From: Novilysobacter selenitireducens
Lineage (GTDB): Bacteria > Pseudomonadota > Gammaproteobacteria > Xanthomonadales > Xanthomonadaceae
Length of the DNA stretch: 64,000 nt
Assembly: GCF_020026895.1 (NCBI RefSeq)
Contig: NZ_JAINZW010000007.1
Location: 56,433 to 120,432 of the forward strand
Reading direction: 5' to 3'
Each line of letters starts with the position of its first letter. The first letter of the stretch is position 1. Position numbers and translations under genes: made by a program. This document shows positions 50,087-59,200 of the stretch, piece by piece. The notes beneath the pieces are model-generated. The model was given only the letters and a program-made list of their open reading frames with translations, searched no databases and had not been told where the DNA came from.

Positions 50087-50147
50087 CGCGGCGGCCGCGG
50101 TCCCGGCGCCACGGGCACTTACGTACCCGCCGCCGCACCCGCGGCCC

Positions 50148-52841
50148 TCACTCCCCGGCCAGCGCGCGGTGGAATACCACCGGCTCGGGCTTGTGCAGGA
50201 CATACCCCTGCGCGTAGTCCACGCCCAGGTCATACAGTGCCTGCGCGATGTCCTCGCTGGACACCCATTCGGCGATGACCTTGAGCCCGCGGCGGTGGCC
50301 GATGTCGGTGACCGCGCCGACGATGGCGTGGCTCATCGGGTCCACCAGCAGGTCGCGGATGAAGCTGCCATCGATCTTGATGATGTCGACCGGCAGGTTC
50401 TTGAGGTAACCGAACGACGACATGCCGGCACCGAAATCGTCCAGCGCGATGAGGCAGCCCACGTCGCGCAGGCGCTCGATGAAGCGGGTGACCTGCGAGA
50501 GGTTGCGCACCGCCACCGTTTCGGTGACCTCGAAACACACGCGGCTCGGCTCGATCCGGTAGCGCTCCAGCAGGTCCAGCACCAGCGTGGCCAGCGCGTC
50601 GTCCTCGATGCTGGCGCCCGACAGGTTGATGGTCGCCAGTTGCAGGTCGGCACCGCTGGGGTGCAGGCGGTCGAAGTTGGCCAGCGCCGTTTCCACCACC
50701 CAGCGGTCGATCATCGGCATCAGGCCATAGCGCTCGGCGGCGGGCATGAAGGCACCCGGGGGCACGATGCGGCCGTGCTCGTCCCGGAAGCGCAGCAGCA
50801 GCTCGATGTGCGGCTTGCCGTCGGACTTGGCCGCCAGCGGCCAGACCTCCTGGTATTTGAGCAGCAACCGCCCCTCGTCCACCGCCCAGCGCAGGCGGTT
50901 GGCCCACTCCATCTCGGTCTGGCGCCGCGTGGTGTCGTCGTCCTGCGCCGAGTAGAAGTGCACCCGGTTGCGGCCGCCTTCCTTGGCCATGTAGCAGGCC
51001 GTGTCGGCCTGGGCCAGCAGGTCCTTCAGGTTGGCGTTGGGGTGGTCGATCATCACCGCGCCGATGCTGGCGCTGATGGTGTAGGTACGCTGCTCCCACA
51101 CGAACACGTATCCGTCGATGCGCTCGCGCAGGCGCTCGGCCACGTGCCTGGCACCTGCGATGTCATGCACGTTGGTAGCGAGCACGCCGAATTCGTCGCC
51201 GCCCAGCCGTGCCAGCACGTCTCCGCCGCGCAACTGCTCGCGCATCGTGATCGCCAGCTGGATCAGCAACTGGTCGCCGGCGATATGGCCGGAGGTGTCG
51301 TTGATCAGCTTGAACTGGTCCAGGTCGATGTACAGCAGCGCCGCCGGCGGCCCACCCGCCGCCGCAGCGGCCAGCGCGCGTTCGACCCGGCGCTCGAACT
51401 CGCGGCGGTTGAACAGTTCGGTCAGCGCGTCGTGGGACGCCTGGTAACTCAGCAGCTCGGTCAGCTGGCGCTGCTCGGAGATGTCGTTGGCCACCATCAG
51501 CAGCTTGGATGCTCCGGCCACGTCCACTTTCGAGATGGAAAGCGACGCCCAGAACCGGTCGCCGTTGGCGCTGCGCAGTACCGCTTCCAGGTTGGAGCAG
51601 TTCGCGTGGTCGCAATCCAGGATGCGGGCCTGCAGCTCGGTGGCCTCGAACAGCGAGGGCAGGTCGAGCTCGGTGACCTCCTCGCCCAGCCGGGTACGCG
51701 ACGCCTGGTTGGCGTAGGTGATGCGCCCCGTGTCCTGCCGCGCCAGCAGCACCAGCGCCGGCAGCAGCTCATTGAGCGCGCGGAAACGCTCCTCGCTCTC
51801 GCGGTAGCGGCGACTCATGCGGTTGCCCAGCTCCACCGCGCGCCGACGTGTATTGACGACCGACCACACCAGCAATGCCAGCAGCGCGCTGGCCAGCAGC
51901 CCGGGCAACAGCGTCGACCGCTGCCAGGCCGCGGCGGGGATGGCATGGTCGAGCGGATGCATTGAAAGCCGCCAGACGCGCCCGCCGTACTCCAACGTTT
52001 TCTCGTGACGCTGGCTGTCGGCCACATACTCATGGCCGCCATCGGCGTGGGAGTTGAACAACAGGCGCGTCGCGCCACCCGTGACGTCCGCGATCCTGAT
52101 ATGCAGTTGCGAGGTGCCGTCCTCGGGCAGCGCGGTTTCGATCAGCCGCTGCACCTGGAACGAAATCGCCAGCGAACCGCGCATGCGCGCGCGCCGCTCG
52201 GCCACGGTGGCGGGGGGGTGGCCGCGCGAATAGATCGGCAGGCGGATCGTCACGCCGTCGACCGGCCCGTCGGCGCCCTGGACCTGCGCCAGCCGGAAAG
52301 GGGCCGAAAGCGCCGGCTGGTCGGTGTCGCGCGATAGCAGCACCGCTGCGAGGTTGACCGGCTGGGTGTTCACGTCCAGCCCGAACAGCGCCTCGTTGCC
52401 TTCGCGCGGCAACACGAACGGTGCGTCGTAGATGAAGTGGTCGCCGTCGGCGCGCACCTCGCGCCGTCCGATCACCAACGCCTGCATGCCCGGCACCTGG
52501 GTGCGTGGGTCCATGTTGGCGTACATCGCCTGGAACTCGTCGGCGGTGACCTCGCTGGAGGTCAGGAACAGGGTCTGCACCGACCGCGCGAGCATCTCGC
52601 AGGCCTGCAGCCGGTCGAGGATCGCCGCGTGGGTGCGGTCGGCCAGGTGCTGGAACGCCAGGCGCCGTTCGGCGTCCTCCTGGTCTTTCTGGATCGAAAC
52701 CGTCCATAGCGTGAGGGCCACGCCCAGCACCAGGGCCAGCAGGCTCCACACCCAGGCGGGCACCCCCAGTGGCGCGATGCGTACGGCTTCCGCTTCCTGC
52801 GGCGCGGATTGGAATCCGTCAGAATCCTTCGACGTATTCAA
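50148..52841 (-). CDS. CHASE-PAS-GGDEF-EAL membrane sensor
   Basis: About 897 residues. A membrane helix (WVWSLLALVLGVALTLW), a periplasmic CHASE domain (MDPRTQVPGMQALVIG), a second helix (LLPGLLASALLALLVWSVV), a PAS domain, an intact GGDEF (LARLGGDEFGVLA) with an RGGD inhibitory site five residues before it, and an EAL domain with ELLLRF, INLSG, FEVTET and ALDDFGAGMSSFGYLK. Cyclase activity is likely; the phosphodiesterase part has IAEWVSS instead of VAEGVE and is less certain. The start is unclear: TTG at 52841 avoids overlap with pepQ, GTG at 52928 would overlap it by 73 bases. Confidence 0.85.
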   Translation of the reverse strand: MNTSKDSDGFQSAPQEAEAVRIAPLGVPAWVWSLLALVLGVALTLWTVSIQKDQEDAERRLAFQHLADRTHAAILDRLQACEMLARSVQTLFLTSSEVTADEFQAMYANMDPRTQVPGMQALVIGRREVRADGDHFIYDAPFVLPREGNEALFGLDVNTQPVNLAAVLLSRDTDQPALSAPFRLAQVQGADGPVDGVTIRLPIYSRGHPPATVAERRARMRGSLAISFQVQRLIETALPEDGTSQLHIRIADVTGGATRLLFNSHADGGHEYVADSQRHEKTLEYGGRVWRLSMHPLDHAIPAAAWQRSTLLPGLLASALLALLVWSVVNTRRRAVELGNRMSRRYRESEERFRALNELLPALVLLARQDTGRITYANQASRTRLGEEVTELDLPSLFEATELQARILDCDHANCSNLEAVLRSANGDRFWASLSISKVDVAGASKLLMVANDISEQRQLTELLSYQASHDALTELFNRREFERRVERALAAAAAGGPPAALLYIDLDQFKLINDTSGHIAGDQLLIQLAITMREQLRGGDVLARLGGDEFGVLATNVHDIAGARHVAERLRERIDGYVFVWEQRTYTISASIGAVMIDHPNANLKDLLAQADTACYMAKEGGRNRVHFYSAQDDDTTRRQTEMEWANRLRWAVDEGRLLLKYQEVWPLAAKSDGKPHIELLLRFRDEHGRIVPPGAFMPAAERYGLMPMIDRWVVETALANFDRLHPSGADLQLATINLSGASIEDDALATLVLDLLERYRIEPSRVCFEVTETVAVRNLSQVTRFIERLRDVGCLIALDDFGAGMSSFGYLKNLPVDIIKIDGSFIRDLLVDPMSHAIVGAVTDIGHRRGLKVIAEWVSSEDIAQALYDLGVDYAQGYVLHKPEPVVFHRALAGE

Positions 52842-52855
52842 GAACAGGCGCCCCC

Positions 52856-54184
52856 ATGACCGCCCAGGATTTACCGATGGTATACCGGCAACACCTGCAG
52901 GAGATTCAACGGCGCGCGACCGCCGCACTTGAGCGCGGAGGCTTCGACCACCTCGTCGTCCCGGCCGGGAGCGCCCACTACCAGGTGTTCGACGACCGCG
53001 ACTACCCGTACGCGGTCAACCCCCAGTTCAAGGCCTGGCTGCCGCTGACACGCATCCCCGGGAGCTGGGTCGTCTTCACGCCCGGCGAGCGTCCGCGGCT
53101 GATCTACCTGCAGCCCTTCGACTACTGGCACGCCGTGCCCGAGGCGCCGCGCGGCTACTGGGTCGACGAGTTCGAGATCACCATCATCCGCACCGCGGAC
53201 GACGCGCTGCAGCACCTTCCGGCCAGTCCGGCCCGCTGCGCGATCCTCGGCGAGCCGCAATCGGCGCTGGGCGACTACGTCCCCAACAACCCCGAACCGG
53301 TCCTGGCGTACGTGGACTACCACCGCGCGCGCAAGACGCCCTACGAGATCGAGATGATGCGGCTGGCGTCCGCCCATGGCGTGCGTGCGCACCGCGCCGC
53401 CGAGCGCGCCTTCCGCGCCGGTGCCAGCGAGTTCGGCATCCACCTGGCCTACTGCCAGGCCGCCCGCCAGGACGCCAACGACCTGCCCTACGGCAATATC
53501 GTCGGGCTGAACGAACACGGCGCGGTGTTGCACTACACCGAACGTGACCGGTTGCCGCCGCGCGAGTCGCGCAGCTTCCTGATCGACGCCGGCGCCAGCC
53601 ATGCCGGGTATGCCTGCGACATCACCCGCAGTTACGCGGCCGACACGTCTGGCGCGTTCCAGCAGCTGATCGACGCGGTCGACGTGGCCGAGCAGCGCCT
53701 GTGCGACCAGGTGCGGCCGGGCGTGGACTACCGGCAGATCCATCTGGACGCGCACCTGGAAATCGCCCGCATCCTTCGCGAGACCGGCATCGTCGACATG
53801 GCGCCCGAGTCGATGGTGGAAACCGGCGTCAGCGCGAAGTTCTTCCCGCACGGCATCGGCCACTACATCGGCCTGCAGGTGCACGATGTCGGCGGCTTCG
53901 CGCAGTCCGACAGCGGCGGCACGATCGACAAGCCCGACGGCCATCCGTTCCTGCGCCTGACGCGCACCCTCGAGCCCGGTGCGGTGGTCACGATCGAGCC
54001 GGGCCTGTACTTCGCCGACCTGCTGATGCAGGAGCTGCGCGACGGCGCGCACGCCGGCAGCGTCGACTGGGACAAGGTCGAGGCCTTCCGCCCGTTCGGC
54101 GGCGTGCGCATCGAGGACGATGTCGTGTGCACCGAGGACGCGCCGATCAACCTCACGCGCGAGGCGTTCGCCGCGTTGGAGTGA
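52856..54184 (+). CDS. pepQ: Xaa-Pro dipeptidase (prolidase)
   Basis: 442 residues, same length as E. coli PepQ. Pita-bread M24 fold: metal ligands in LIDAGASHAGYACDITRSYA, HGIGHYIGLQVHDVGG and VVTIEPGLYF. It cleaves Xaa-Pro dipeptides in the cytoplasm. It is divergent from the CHASE-GGDEF-EAL gene with almost no room between them and convergent with pepP, sharing its terminator. Confidence 0.94.
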   Translation: MTAQDLPMVYRQHLQEIQRRATAALERGGFDHLVVPAGSAHYQVFDDRDYPYAVNPQFKAWLPLTRIPGSWVVFTPGERPRLIYLQPFDYWHAVPEAPRGYWVDEFEITIIRTADDALQHLPASPARCAILGEPQSALGDYVPNNPEPVLAYVDYHRARKTPYEIEMMRLASAHGVRAHRAAERAFRAGASEFGIHLAYCQAARQDANDLPYGNIVGLNEHGAVLHYTERDRLPPRESRSFLIDAGASHAGYACDITRSYAADTSGAFQQLIDAVDVAEQRLCDQVRPGVDYRQIHLDAHLEIARILRETGIVDMAPESMVETGVSAKFFPHGIGHYIGLQVHDVGGFAQSDSGGTIDKPDGHPFLRLTRTLEPGAVVTIEPGLYFADLLMQELRDGAHAGSVDWDKVEAFRPFGGVRIEDDVVCTEDAPINLTREAFAALE

Positions 54185-54210
54185 CCGGTCCGGCCACATC
54201 CACGTAAAAG

Positions 54211-54240
54211 AGAAAGGCGCGGGTGGTCCGCGCCTTTTTC
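54211..54240. terminator. Bidirectional terminator between pepQ and pepP
   Basis: GGCGCGG (54216-54222), 5-base loop, CCGCGCC (54228-54234), flanked by AAA and TTTTT. It serves two convergent genes. Confidence 0.88.
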
Positions 54241-54248
54241 ATGCGCGG

Positions 54249-55577
54249 CTAGGCCGCGCGCCGGCTGTCGGCCATGAAGGCTTCGATCTCGTCGCTGCTG
54301 CGTGCCAGTGCATCGGTCAGCACGCGGTGGCCGTCGTCGGTGACCAGCACATCGTCCTCGGTGCGGATGCCGATGCCGCGCCACTTGGCGGCCACGCTGG
54401 TGTCGTCGGGCGCGATGTACAGGCCGGGTTCGATGGTGAACACCATGCCCGGTTCCAGCAGGCGCGACTCGCCGTCGATGCGGTATTCGCCGACGTCGTG
54501 CACGTCCAGCCCGATCCAGTGGCCGGTCTTGTGCCGGTAGAAGCGCTTGTAGCGCTCCTCGGCGATGTTCTTCTCGAGCGACCCCTTGAGCAGCCCGAGT
54601 TTGAGCAGGCCTTCGGTGAGCGTTTCCACCGCGGCGTCGTGGCCGGCCTGGTACGGCACGCCGGGACGGGCCTGCGCCAGTGCCGCGGCCTGGGCTTGGC
54701 CGACGAGGTCGTGAAGCGCCCGCTGCGCCGGGGTGAACCGGCCGTTGGCCGGGAACGTGCGGGTGATGTCGGCGGCGTAGCCTCGGTATTCCGCGCCGGC
54801 GTCGACCAGCACCAGGTCGCCTTCGTTGATGCGGCCGGCGTTGGCGACGTAGTGCAGCACGCAGCCGTTGGCGCCGGCGCCGACGATGCTGCCGTAGGCC
54901 GGCACCGCGTCATGCATGCGGAAGGTGTATTCCAGTTGCGCCTGCAACTGGTACTCGTGCATGCCCGGGCGCACCGCGCGCATCGCCGCGGCATGCGCTT
55001 CCACCGTGATGTCGGCGGCGCGCTGCATCAGCTTGAGTTCGTCGCGGTCCTTGAACAGCCGCATCTCGTCGAGCAGGTGGCCGAGCTCGAGGAATTCGTG
55101 GGGCGGCTGCGCGCCCATGCGCATCATCGCGCGCACGCGGTTGACCCAGCCGATCAGCTGCAGGTCGAACTCGGCGTCGCGCCCGAAGTGGTAATACACG
55201 CGCGAACGGCCTTCCAGCAGCCCGGGCAGGATGTCGTCGAGGTCGCCGATCGGGTAGGCATCGTCCATGCCGAAGGCCTCGACCGCGCCTTCCGGGCCGA
55301 AGCGCGGGCCGTCCCAGCCTTCGCGGTCGGGGTCGCGTTCGCGGCAGAACAGCAGCACCTCGCCGTGGGCGCGACCCGGCACCAGCACCAGGACCGCCTC
55401 GGGCTCGGGAAACCCGGTGAGGTACGAAAAGTCCGAGTCCTGCCGATAAGGGTGGTGGGTGTCGCGGCTGCGGACGGTCTCCTTGGCCGCGGGCAGCACC
55501 AGGATGGCGTCGTCGCCGGCCATCCGCATCAACTGCTTCCGGCGGCGCACATAGGTTTTCGGGGGAATGCGGGGCAT
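54249..55577 (-). CDS. pepP: Xaa-Pro aminopeptidase (aminopeptidase P)
   Basis: 442 residues, M24 family with an N-terminal domain (YLTGFPEPEAVLVLVPG). Metal-site segments are LVDAGAEYRGYAADITRTFP, GHWIGLDVHDVGEY and FTIEPGLY. It removes N-terminal residues before proline. It follows the UPF0149 gene on the minus strand with 10 bases between, as in E. coli ygfB-pepP. Confidence 0.95.
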   Translation of the reverse strand: MPRIPPKTYVRRRKQLMRMAGDDAILVLPAAKETVRSRDTHHPYRQDSDFSYLTGFPEPEAVLVLVPGRAHGEVLLFCRERDPDREGWDGPRFGPEGAVEAFGMDDAYPIGDLDDILPGLLEGRSRVYYHFGRDAEFDLQLIGWVNRVRAMMRMGAQPPHEFLELGHLLDEMRLFKDRDELKLMQRAADITVEAHAAAMRAVRPGMHEYQLQAQLEYTFRMHDAVPAYGSIVGAGANGCVLHYVANAGRINEGDLVLVDAGAEYRGYAADITRTFPANGRFTPAQRALHDLVGQAQAAALAQARPGVPYQAGHDAAVETLTEGLLKLGLLKGSLEKNIAEERYKRFYRHKTGHWIGLDVHDVGEYRIDGESRLLEPGMVFTIEPGLYIAPDDTSVAAKWRGIGIRTEDDVLVTDDGHRVLTDALARSSDEIEAFMADSRRAA

Positions 55578-55587
55578 GGCGCGCACG

Positions 55588-56148
55588 TCAGTTCAGCCGT
55601 TGCCGGTGGCGCGCGGCCAGCACGCAGTCGCCATGCAGCAGCAGCGCGGCAACGCGCACGAACTCCTCGATCTCGGCCAGCGCGTCCTCGTCCTCGTCGT
55701 CGCCCTCTTCCTGCGGCTGCGCGGCCGCCAGCTTGGCGATGTCGCCCAGCGCCTCGTTGGCTTCCTCCGACAGCTTCGGGTCGCCGCCGGCCGCCAGGCC
55801 GAATGCTCCCAGGAATCCGCGGCACCAGTCGAACAACGCTCCGCTGCGCTCGGCCAGGGTGGCGTCGGCCGGCGGCAGCAGCAGCTCGAAGGCGAAGTCG
55901 CGGTCGGCCAGCTGCGCGGCGCTCGCCAGGCGCAGGTCGTCCAGCGCATCGCCGCTGGCGGTCAGGGGTGCGGCCGGGTCGGCCAGTACGTCGCGCAGCC
56001 ACTCCGCGCGCGATGCGCCGCCGCCGGCGAGCCAACCGCACAGGCTGCCGTGCAGCTCGGCGGCGCTGACCCCGAGGGCCAGGCGGCGGACCGCGTCGTC
56101 GACGGCGGCGATGGGCGGGAGGTCGGGCGCGGGGGTGGCGTTCGACAC
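55588..56148 (-). CDS. UPF0149 (YgfB/YecA) family protein
   Basis: 186 residues. ALGVSAAELHGSLCGWLAGG, FDWCRGFLGAFGLA and an acidic EEGDDEDEDALAEIEEFVR tail are typical. GTG at 56148 is the start; the nearby ATG is out of frame. The very long open frame upstream on this strand is antisense to the next gene and not coding. Located as ygfB is in E. coli, next to pepP and near zapA. Confidence 0.9.
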   Translation of the reverse strand: MSNATPAPDLPPIAAVDDAVRRLALGVSAAELHGSLCGWLAGGGASRAEWLRDVLADPAAPLTASGDALDDLRLASAAQLADRDFAFELLLPPADATLAERSGALFDWCRGFLGAFGLAAGGDPKLSEEANEALGDIAKLAAAQPQEEGDDEDEDALAEIEEFVRVAALLLHGDCVLAARHRQRLN

Positions 56149-56286
56149 GGCGACTCCATGGATGAAAGGCCCTCCCAGTCTAGCAATGCGCCGTCCCGGC
56201 ACGCGCCCTGCGGGGTACCCGGGTCGGCCCGCGCGGGGACGCCCAAAGGCCCTACACTGCTGGCAGCCACGCCAGCCGACGGACTC

Positions 56287-59200
56287 GTGCGAGCGCACCG
56301 CCCTTCCGCCATCGCCGTCCACACCCCGCGCGCCACGGGCGCCGGCCGGGCCGTGGTGCTCTTTGTCACCCTCTGGCTGGCAGCGATGCTGGCGTCGTCG
56401 CCCGCATGGGCGGCCACGCGCGACTTCTACTTCCAGCGGCTGGGCAGCGAGCACGGCCTGGCCCAGAACACCGTGACCGCACTGGCGCAGGACGGCGACG
56501 GGTTCGCCTGGGTCGGCACCCAGGGCGGGCTGCACCGGTTCGACGGCACGCGCTACGTGCTGTTCCGCCACGACCCGCGCGACCCGGCAAGCCTGCCCGA
56601 CAGCTACATCACCGCATTGTCTGTCCAGGGCGATGCGCTTTGGGTCGGCTCCTACAGCGAGTACGTGTCGCGGCTCGACCTCGCCACCGGCCAGATCCGG
56701 CGCTACGCCGGCGACGCGCGTGCCGCCGGGCGCCACGTCCGGGCGCTGCTCGCGCACGGGGACGCAGTCTGGGTCGGCACTTCGCAGGGACTGGAGCGTC
56801 TCGACCCGGCGACCGGCGCACGCACTCGGGTGCTGTCGCTGGAGAACACCGGCGCCGATGCGGCGGGACGCCAGATGTTGCTGGCCGACCCGCGCCGGGG
56901 GCTCTGGTACGCCACGCCGGCCGGGCTGTACCGGATCGGCGAGGACGGGTCGGCGCGCCGCGTCGGCCCGGACGCCCCGGCCCTGTCGCTGGCGTGGGAC
57001 CGTCGCGGTCGCCTGTGGGTGGGTGGCAGCGACGGCCTCTACCGCCTGCATTCCGATGGCCGCCACCTGGTGCCCGTGTGGCTGCAGCCCGCCGACCTGC
57101 CCGGCGGCGCCGTGCGCGCCATCGTGCAGGCACCCGATGGCCGGTTGTGGTTCGCCGTGGGCTTCCACGGGCTGCGCCGGCTCGACCCCGACGGCGGACG
57201 CGTCGAGGCGATCGTCGAAGGCCCGGCGATTACCGCTTCGCTGCCGGAAAACGGCATCGAAACGCTGATGATCGACCGCGGCGGCATCCTCTGGGCCGGC
57301 GGGCAGCTGCGTGGCGTGTCGGTAACCGACCCCCTGGGCGCCCGCTTCCGCTACGTGCTGGACGACAGCAGCGGCCGGCTGGACGCAATCATCGCCGACA
57401 ACAGCATCCGCGCATTGCAGGAAGGCGCGGACGGCACATTGTGGGTGGGCACGGACAACGGGCGCCTGCTGCGCTACGGCCTGGACGGCGACACGTTCGA
57501 GGACTGGACCGAACGCATGGGCGGGCGGACACGGCTCATGGCGATCGTCCCGGCCGGCCATGGCCGGATGTGGCTGGCCTCGTCGAAGGGCCTGATGCGC
57601 CTGGACCCCGAGGCGGGGACAATCGAGCCAGCGTCCCTGCGCGGCTTTGAAGGTACCCCGATCCGCGCGATCACCACCGACCGCAACGGCGACATGTGGC
57701 TGGGCACGTTGCGCTCGGGCCTGCTGCAAGTCCGGCGCCAGGGCGGCGGCGTGGTCGCCCACCGGTTTGGCGGGCGGGACGCCGGGCCGGCCGATCCCAT
57801 CATTCACGCAATGCTGCACGACCGCCGCGGGCGACTCTGGGTCGCCACCTCCAATGGCCTGGCGATGCGTGACCCGGCGACCGGCCGGATCCGCCTGTTC
57901 CAGCGCGATGCCAATGCCCCCGACTCCCTTCCCGGCAACCTCGTGCGGGCCTTGCACGAGGATCCCGACGGCGCGATCTGGGTCGGTACGCATACCGGCT
58001 TGGGGCGCGTGGTGGAGGGCGCCAACGGCCGCATCGCCTTCCAGCACCCGCTCGCCGACGCGATGGGCGACGTGCCTACGCCAGTAGTGTTTTCGATCCT
58101 CGGGGACGGCGCCGGCGCGCTGTGGCTGGGCACCAATGCCGGCCTGGTCCGCTACCGGCCCGCGACCGGCCAGGCGCAGCAGTACGGCCTGGCCGACGGC
58201 CTGCAGGACCTGGAGTTCAACGGCGGTGCGGCGACGCGGCTGTCGGATGGGACGCTGGTCTTCGGTGGCGTGCGCGGCATCAACCTGTTCGACCCGGCGC
58301 ACATGCGCACCGCTTCGTTCACGCCGCCGCTCAAGCTGCTGTCGGCGCAATTGGGTGCTCAGCCGGCGGGCAATGCCGGGGCACTGTGGCAGCAGGAGGC
58401 GCTGTCGCTGCCCAGCGGCACCGAGCTGCTGCGCCTGCGCATCGGCGCGCTGGACTTCGCGCCCGGCGCCCGCATCCGCTACCGCTACCGGATGGAAGGC
58501 TTCGACTCGGACTGGGTCGACAACGGCGACGACGGCAACATCACCTACACCCGCCTGCCGCCGGGCGACTACACCTTCCGCGCCCAGTCCACCAACCGCG
58601 ATGGCGCCTGGACCGACCACGAGCTGTCGCTGCCACTGACGGTCGCGCCGCCGCCGTGGCGCCACCCGCTGGCGATCACCGCCGCCGTGCTGGCACTGCT
58701 GGCCGCGTTCTCGACTGCCGGCTGGCGCTGGCATCGCCGCCGGCGGCTGGAACAGGGCTGGTTCCGCCAGATCCGCGAGCGTGAGGAGCGCCTCAAGCTG
58801 GCGCTGTGGGCGTCAGGCGAGCAATTCTGGGACTACGACCTCAAGCGCCGCGAACTCCACGGCATGCGCGCACAGGACGAAGAGCAGGGCGGCACCCCGG
58901 AGCTGACCGTGCGTACCCGCGTCGCTGCCGACCACGAAATCCACCCGGAAGACCTGCCGCAGGTCACCGAGCGCCTGCGCGAACACCTGCGCGGCCACGC
59001 CGCGCTGTTCCTGTCCGAGCACCGCGTGCGCAACCCCGCCGGCAGTTGGGACTGGATTCGCGCGCGTGGCCGCGTGGTCGAACGCGATGACCACGGCCAT
59101 GCGCTGCGCGTGGCCGGCACCGCACGGGACATCACCGCCAGCCGCAGCGCCGAGCGCGATCGCCGCGTGTCCAGCGAAGTGCTGCGCAGCATGGCCGAGG

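Noticed and set aside
56149..58734. Long minus-strand open frame (over 860 codons) continuous with the UPF0149 gene
   Set aside because: It lies antisense to the propeller receptor, whose domains are clear. The UPF0149 family begins at the GTG at 56148. The extension is the usual high-GC open-frame artefact.
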